Source of the DNA: Cyanobacteria bacterium UBA8803
GTDB taxonomy: Bacteria > Cyanobacteriota > Cyanobacteriia > Cyanobacteriales > Coleofasciculaceae
Length of the DNA: 18,658 nucleotides
Direction: 5' to 3'
Assembly: GCA_003505715.1 (NCBI GenBank)
Contig: DNXU01000173.1
Location: forward strand, 19,545 to 38,202
A program made the translations under genes and the position numbers. The notes below the pieces were generated by a model that saw nothing but the letters and a program-made list of their open reading frames with translations, had not been told where the DNA came from and made no database searches. Positions 13,597 to 18,658 of this stretch are shown here, in pieces (the stretch's first letter is position 1; each line of letters opens with the position of its first letter).

Positions 13597-15241
13597 ACCG
13601 CCAATCCCCCTGTACTGTAAACGCGGCCCAATAATAAGGAGACTGCCAATTCAGCGATTTCCACATTTCCAGTTGTGCTGCTCTTAATGCCGATACCGGA
13701 TTTTGCCCCTCCTCAAGCATCTTCTGATAAAACTTGACCATCACCTCTGAGGTGGCGGCATCATTAACACTCCACAAACTCACCACTACTCGCCTTGCTC
13801 CTGCATACATAAACCCTCTGGTTAATCCCACTAAGCCTTCTCCTTTCACCTCTTTCCCTAATCCCGTTTCGCAAGCACTCAACACCACCAACTCCGCAGG
13901 TAAATTGAGATTAAAAATATCGTGCAAGCGTAAAAAGCCATCCTGAGATTGGCCTTTTTGGTCGAATAGGGACAGGACAATACCGGATAATTCCGGATTA
14001 ACGGGATCGAGTAAGCCGTGAGTGGCTAAGTGGATAATCTGATATTGGGCTAAATCTGGACTAGTCGCTGTCGTGCGGGAGGCATTAAAATCCAAGGCTT
14101 GCAGACGTTGATTTTCTGAGACGAGGGCGAGAATTTTCTCAGCTTCGGTGCGAGTGTATTGCAGACGATCGAGTACCTTGGCTGTGTCCCCTAAACCCAA
14201 GTTACGGGTGGCGGTAGTTAGGGCAGAGTTGGTGGGTGTCTCAGGAGTTGGTTGCAGTGAACTGCCAGCCAGACGAGAGTCATTGAGATTAAAGATCGGA
14301 TCGGCAAGAACGGCAAGCTTTTTGGTAGCAAGTGAACGGTTTTGTAGTTGTCGGCGTTGAATAGCAACCGTAGAAGCCGAGGGTAGGGTGATGATTTCGT
14401 TTTGAACTAAAAGCGGGGTGGTAGGAGACGATGGAATAGGCAGGGCCGCAAAGGGAACAGATTGTAATGCCCCATCTCCCACAATCAGTAAGCGTTTATT
14501 ACCCAATTGATTCACAACAGGGGCAAGAACCATCTGACTCAGTGGTAGTCCGGTTTCTAAATTAGCGGCGCTATCTGGGGTGAGAGATTGGCGAAAGGTT
14601 TGAGTAGCAGCTTCTATTTCACTGCGTTTAGGGAGTGCGTAGCTGGTAATGCTGTTTTTGGTGACTGCCCACAGGTAACTGCCCTCTTCGCCCAGGGCAT
14701 ATTCTAAAAGTAGGGTATCGTCATCAAGTACCTGTTGTTGAATCTGTTGTAAAGTTAGAGGTTCAGGATACTTCAGATCGGCATAGCGGGGACTGGCCAC
14801 CCGAATTTGGGCTGCGAGTTGGTCGAGTTGGGTGAGAATGGTATCGATTTTTTCTTGAATCTCATCGAGTTCTTTTTGAGTGTACTGACTACTCACAAGT
14901 TCATACTTGCGATGCTCAAAGTTGTTCAGTTGTTGTTGGAGAAGACGTTCTTGTTCTAGGAGTTTAGGGTCAACACCTTGGCGAATGTTGGCGTTAGCTT
15001 CGCTGAGGAGTTCGAGCAGACTGCGGGCACGGGCGCGTTCGCTAATATGTAAGGCTTTACCATCATATCCTTGATGAGGATTTTGCTGGTGCAGTTGCAT
15101 TAACAAATCGATATAAAACTGGTAATAATCTTGCTTTTCGGCAAAAAAGGATGTACGGAGTTCTGAGCTGGCGATGTTCATGCGCAGAGATTCAATAACA
15201 GCGATCGCAGCTTCCATATGGTTGAGCGCTTCTTTCAGATT
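13595..15241 (-). repeat. 1.64-kb CHAT-coding direct repeat, copy B
   Basis: This is the partner of 6836-8479. It runs from the NLKEAL codons to the TAG stop plus about 20 bases of flank. Many protein stretches are identical to copy A, for example GNKRLLIVGDGALQSVPFAA and LGLGDTAKVLDRLQYTRTEA. The copies start 6759 bases apart in direct orientation, so recombination between them could delete or amplify everything from the ArsR operon to the nuclease gene. Confidence 0.85.
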
Positions 15242-18200
15242 GCTCTGCTGGCTTTCGAGGCTAGCCATTGCATAGAGAGCTTCAATTTCTATCGCAGGTC
15301 TGCCTAACTTGCGAGAAATCTGCAATGCTTGTTGTAAGTATTCGCGGCCTTGCGGGGATTTATTAGCTTTAGCAGATAGTCTACCGAGTAAGATTAAGAT
15401 GCGGGCTTCTTCAGCTGGTTTTTCTGAATTTAAAAATGAGTCTAACTGCAATTTAGTCAGATTTAAGTAGTGAATTGCCTGCTCAAAATCGCCCAGTGCG
15501 TCGTATAGAATAGCACCTTGCAAAAACATCTGCCGATCGATGTCGTAGTTGTTCTGTTTGTTGGCGATTTCGACAGCTTGCTTGAAGGTAGAGATAGCTT
15601 GCTCCTTTTCCCCCATTTCTAAATAAACCAAGCTCATTTTGGCCAAAACGATTGCTTCTGATTCTCCGCTGTTAACCTCTTTGATAAATTCCAGCAGCCC
15701 CGTGCCAGAAGTCAAAGCATCGCCTAGTTGTGCTAGTTCTTCTAGTAGCACACTGGCTTGTTGTGAATCTACTAATATTTGTCGTGCTTGTTGGAATGAG
15801 TCAAGGGCTAACTGGTATTTCCGCCCATCGCGATAGAACTGTCCTAGATTAACCAGTAGAATTACTTGCAAGTCCCGATTGCCTTGTTGCTTTGCCTGCT
15901 CCAGGGCACGATTATAGGAATTGAGTGCTTTTTCGCGATCGCCTAGGGTATAGTATAGTTTAGCAAGGCTGTTAAATACCAAAGTAGCTTCATCAGATTT
16001 TTGGGCTGCCAAAAATACGTTAGCGGCTCGATCTAAGGAGTCAATAGCTTGCTGATACTGACCCCATTCTTGTTGAAATTCGCTTTGTTTAATAAATATC
16101 TGTGCTTCTCCACTAGAGTCGCCTGCCAAGCGGAACAGAGAGGCAGATTCTGCTGATTTAGTGGTGGCTTGTTGTTGATTGCCAGATTGAGCATAAGCAT
16201 CGGCAACTTTACTAATAATGATAGCGGTTTTACCAGGTGCTTGTCCCAGCTCTCGATACCAGGGAATGAGTTCTTCGTAAAAGGCGATCGCCAGCTTTAG
16301 CTTACCTAAGCTAACTAATATATCTGGTAAAGTCACTATGACATTTGAGTCCAAATCAGTGGGATGTTCTTTCACCTGTTCCCGCCATAGGGAAAAGGCT
16401 TTTTTCATAGCAGTAACTGTCTGCTGTTCTTGGGCCAGTTCACTATAAGCCCAGCTTACACCTAACAACGAAAATATAGCATCTTTCGGGCTTGCCCCTG
16501 CCAAGTTTCCGGCTTTAGAGTAGGCATTATCGATGGCAGCGATCGCTGACTGCCTCTGGTCTAATTTCTGGTAAAGCCAAGCTGACCCCAGCAAGGAAAT
16601 AATGACAATTTCTGGCTCTTCTACTTGCTCAATTTTTTGATAGGCTTCTGCTATTGTTGCCAGTGCTTTTTGTTTCTCATCAAATTCCCGATAGAACCAA
16701 GCTAAGCCCAACAGCAAACCAACGTTAGCTTTTGGTTCCTTGACTTGCTGAATCCGTTGATAAGCTTCTGCTATTGTTGGGATGGCTTGCTGTTTCTCAT
16801 CGAAGTCCCGATAAAGCCAAGCCAAACCTAACAGTAAGCTCGTGGCAATTTCTGGCTTTTCTACTTGCTTAATCGCTTGAGCAGCTGCTGCCATTTGTGT
16901 CAAAGCTTTTTGTCTCTCGCCTAATTGTTCGTAGAAAGATGCTATGACCAGAAATGCCATGCCTGTTCTCAAGGAGTCAGTTGCGGTTTTGGCTTGGTTA
17001 GTTTCTGCTTCTAATAGTGCGATCGCTTTTTGTCGCTGCTGCTCATCCAAAAAGGGTTTAATTTTTCTGGATCTGAACAGAATACCCAAGCTAATCGCAG
17101 GCTTGAGCATTTGCTTCGCATTTTTAGATTTTCGCTCTTCTGGTTCGCCTAATTCTTTTCTTAATCCTCCATCTTCACCATCAAACTGTAAATAAGCTTC
17201 ATCAATTGGCATCGAGCCATTCGAGCCGAATTTAAAACCCAATTTCCCCGGAGGAATATCATTTTCGTCTAAGTTGAGTGCTAGAAATATAGATTTTTGC
17301 AGATAAATAATCGCGTTACTGTCATCTCCTATATTTTGATAAATAATGCCCATCTGCTGATAAGTCGCTACTTCAACCCAGCGTGCCTGTGGTGAAGCTA
17401 CAGATTGCAAGACACCCAAGGCTGCTTTAAAAGAGTCAATAGCTCTTTGCGGTTCATTTAATAAGCGATAGCTAAGACCGATATTATAAAGCTCTTGAGC
17501 TGCTGCGAAAGGATTACCGCTCTCTCTAAAAATTGCTGCTGCTTCTTTAAAGTAGGATATAGCTTTTTCTTGTTTGGCTTGGAGACTTGGATTTTCAGTC
17601 GCTGGTTCTACTGCTAACAAGAGATCCAAACCTAATATGTCGTTGAAATGCTGAGTTTTACTTACTAAAACAGATAAGCGTTGTTCTGCTTCGCGCTCTT
17701 TTTGGATAACCTCCTCAAACTCAGCCGCATAAATAGTGCCAATGCGGCGCAGTACAGCAGCTTGCTTAGCTGGCTCTCCATGTTTAGCGTAAAAAGATGC
17801 AGCTTGTTCGTATTTAGCAATTGCTGCTTGACGATTCCCATCTTTTTCCAGCTGTCGAGCCTCTGCTACTAAGGGAGTAACATAAAAGACCACAATGTTC
17901 TGACCGAGAAATTGTACGGTTGAAAAGTTAACATCTGAGAAATAGCCCAGATTTTTCAGCCGAGAGCGATCGCGCTCGGCAAGACGAGTATTAAAAATGT
18001 CCCCAACCTTTAACTGAATATGCTCTGCCAAGTTATAGTTAGGATTAAAATTTTCTAGCGGTTCTCCCAGTAGGTTTTGGAGAGATTCTCCTTCTGGGAT
18101 CTGTTTGATACCATTAGTACTTATAATCTGCAAGTGAATTCCTTTAATTTCTCCTTCATCTATCTCTAGAGTCACTATGCCATCTGGAGATACATTCGGG

Positions 18201-18658
18201 GTCTCGCTAACTTGCGCCAAAGTATAACCATTATCTTGATACCACTGCTGGACTTGCTTAACCCCCTCTAAAAACTCTTTATTATTAAGAATTTTGCCGT
18301 AGTAGGGGGAAAAACTTGCAGTCACAACGCTATCGGGCACCACCCGATTACCGCTAACTTGCACTGATTTAAGTACAGGATTTGGCTCTACCACAAAGGT
18401 GACTCGTACCCCTAAAGGAGTATCCTCCGGTAGTGCCTCCACTTTAGAGAAAAACCCAGTTTCAAATATGGCATAGATATCTGCCTGTAACTCGGAACGG
18501 GTAGTAATCTTTTGCGGTTTAAGGGAAATGGTTTTATAAACCAGCTCCTGCAATTCCCCTTCTGCACCGCGCACTGCCACTTCTGCTACTAGTACTCGCG
18601 GTTCCGATCCTGATGGCTGATTGCCATTGGGTGCTGATGGGGTTGAAAGAGGCGGAGG
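13595..18658 (-). CDS. POTRA-TPR-CHAT fusion: Omp85-type POTRA domains joined to a caspase-like protease (partial, 5' end outside window)
   Basis: The frame is open to the right edge. A GTG at 18580 is only an internal codon, since the 26 codons before it encode a Pro/Ser-rich linker and EPRVLVAEV, the typical entry to POTRA 1. Counting from that GTG: POTRA 1 about 1-65 (TTRSELQADIYAIFETGFF, TPLGVRVTFVVEPNP), POTRA 2 about 68-143 (WYQDNGYTLAQV, SPDGIVTLEIDEG), POTRA 3 about 145-236 (IQLKVGDIFN, LGYFSDV). These closely resemble cyanobacterial Omp85/Toc75, but the beta-barrel is absent. Varied TPRs fill about 238-1130, including a threefold 39-residue set (LLLGLAW-Y-DEKQ-A--TIAEAYQ). The ERARARSL linker, a coiled coil and the CHAT domain (about 1275-1661) follow, with His1521 (HLATHG) and Cys1570 (LSACETG) intact. 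POTRA domains imply a periplasmic protein at the outer-membrane assembly site. The signal peptide should lie beyond 18658. Confidence 0.92.
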   Translation of the reverse strand, partial: PPPLSTPSAPNGNQPSGSEPRVLVAEVAVRGAEGELQELVYKTISLKPQKITTRSELQADIYAIFETGFFSKVEALPEDTPLGVRVTFVVEPNPVLKSVQVSGNRVVPDSVVTASFSPYYGKILNNKEFLEGVKQVQQWYQDNGYTLAQVSETPNVSPDGIVTLEIDEGEIKGIHLQIISTNGIKQIPEGESLQNLLGEPLENFNPNYNLAEHIQLKVGDIFNTRLAERDRSRLKNLGYFSDVNFSTVQFLGQNIVVFYVTPLVAEARQLEKDGNRQAAIAKYEQAASFYAKHGEPAKQAAVLRRIGTIYAAEFEEVIQKEREAEQRLSVLVSKTQHFNDILGLDLLLAVEPATENPSLQAKQEKAISYFKEAAAIFRESGNPFAAAQELYNIGLSYRLLNEPQRAIDSFKAALGVLQSVASPQARWVEVATYQQMGIIYQNIGDDSNAIIYLQKSIFLALNLDENDIPPGKLGFKFGSNGSMPIDEAYLQFDGEDGGLRKELGEPEERKSKNAKQMLKPAISLGILFRSRKIKPFLDEQQRQKAIALLEAETNQAKTATDSLRTGMAFLVIASFYEQLGERQKALTQMAAAAQAIKQVEKPEIATSLLLGLAWLYRDFDEKQQAIPTIAEAYQRIQQVKEPKANVGLLLGLAWFYREFDEKQKALATIAEAYQKIEQVEEPEIVIISLLGSAWLYQKLDQRQSAIAAIDNAYSKAGNLAGASPKDAIFSLLGVSWAYSELAQEQQTVTAMKKAFSLWREQVKEHPTDLDSNVIVTLPDILVSLGKLKLAIAFYEELIPWYRELGQAPGKTAIIISKVADAYAQSGNQQQATTKSAESASLFRLAGDSSGEAQIFIKQSEFQQEWGQYQQAIDSLDRAANVFLAAQKSDEATLVFNSLAKLYYTLGDREKALNSYNRALEQAKQQGNRDLQVILLVNLGQFYRDGRKYQLALDSFQQARQILVDSQQASVLLEELAQLGDALTSGTGLLEFIKEVNSGESEAIVLAKMSLVYLEMGEKEQAISTFKQAVEIANKQNNYDIDRQMFLQGAILYDALGDFEQAIHYLNLTKLQLDSFLNSEKPAEEARILILLGRLSAKANKSPQGREYLQQALQISRKLGRPAIEIEALYAMASLESQQSNLKEALNHMEAAIAVIESLRMNIASSELRTSFFAEKQDYYQFYIDLLMQLHQQNPHQGYDGKALHISERARARSLLELLSEANANIRQGVDPKLLEQERLLQQQLNNFEHRKYELVSSQYTQKELDEIQEKIDTILTQLDQLAAQIRVASPRYADLKYPEPLTLQQIQQQVLDDDTLLLEYALGEEGSYLWAVTKNSITSYALPKRSEIEAATQTFRQSLTPDSAANLETGLPLSQMVLAPVVNQLGNKRLLIVGDGALQSVPFAALPIPSSPTTPLLVQNEIITLPSASTVAIQRRQLQNRSLATKKLAVLADPIFNLNDSRLAGSSLQPTPETPTNSALTTATRNLGLGDTAKVLDRLQYTRTEAEKILALVSENQRLQALDFNASRTTATSPDLAQYQIIHLATHGLLDPVNPELSGIVLSLFDQKGQSQDGFLRLHDIFNLNLPAELVVLSACETGLGKEVKGEGLVGLTRGFMYAGARRVVVSLWSVNDAATSEVMVKFYQKMLEEGQNPVSALRAAQLEMWKSLNWQSPYYWAAFTVQGDWR

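Noticed and set aside
13595..18658. Craspase-like (gRAMP/Csx29) CRISPR-linked role for the CHAT proteins
   Set aside because: No Cas gene, CRISPR repeat array or gRAMP-like frame is present in the window, and the POTRA/signal features point outside the cytoplasm.

Overview
The window looks like part of a filamentous cyanobacterial chromosome. The octamer GCGATCGC (HIP1), typical of cyanobacteria, occurs about eleven times. The protein families also fit: TPR-CHAT proteins, an orthocaspase, an HpsE-type hormogonium polysaccharide glycosyltransferase, and a POTRA module of the cyanobacterial Omp85/Toc75 type. Most genes lie on the minus strand.

Layout, left to right. (1) 1-1491: the start of an exported, probably TPR-family protein that runs off the left edge, a nested inverted repeat, and a Tat-exported caspase-family protease. 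(2) 1594-1715: an orphan scrap of the 3' end of a CHAT gene. (3) 1733-3136: a plus-strand membrane protein with TPRs. (4) 3306-6644: a small membrane protein, a secreted two-repeat protein and two family-2 glycosyltransferases, the second HpsE-like. (5) 6836-11764: a likely operon transcribed leftward from a recognisable promoter at 11853-11881. It holds two single-domain response regulators, a small helical protein, an ArsR-type repressor and a TPR-CHAT protein with eleven 40-residue repeats. (6) 12178-12543: a divergent third response regulator, followed by two strong palindromes. (7) 12660-13523: an Rpn/PD-(D/E)XK nuclease-like gene that has lost its 5' end. (8) 13595-18658: a very large gene, open at the right edge, encoding three POTRA domains, a long TPR region and a C-terminal CHAT protease domain.

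The common thread is caspase-like proteases of the CHAT and orthocaspase type that appear to be exported. The caspase has a twin-arginine signal, the 6836-10189 protein has a hydrophobic export signal, and the largest protein carries POTRA domains, which normally work in the periplasm as part of Omp85 outer-membrane assembly proteins. In the largest protein the Omp85 beta-barrel is replaced by TPRs and a CHAT domain with an intact His/Cys pair. I do not recognise this as a described system, and it is the most interesting object here.

The CHAT-coding DNA has been copied and recombined locally. A 1.64-kb direct repeat forms the 3' half of both CHAT genes, a third scrap sits at 1594-1715, and the truncated nuclease gene begins exactly at a second copy of the CHAT 3' flank. 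The joint role of these genes (stress or death signalling, envelope surveillance, or defence) is inference only.
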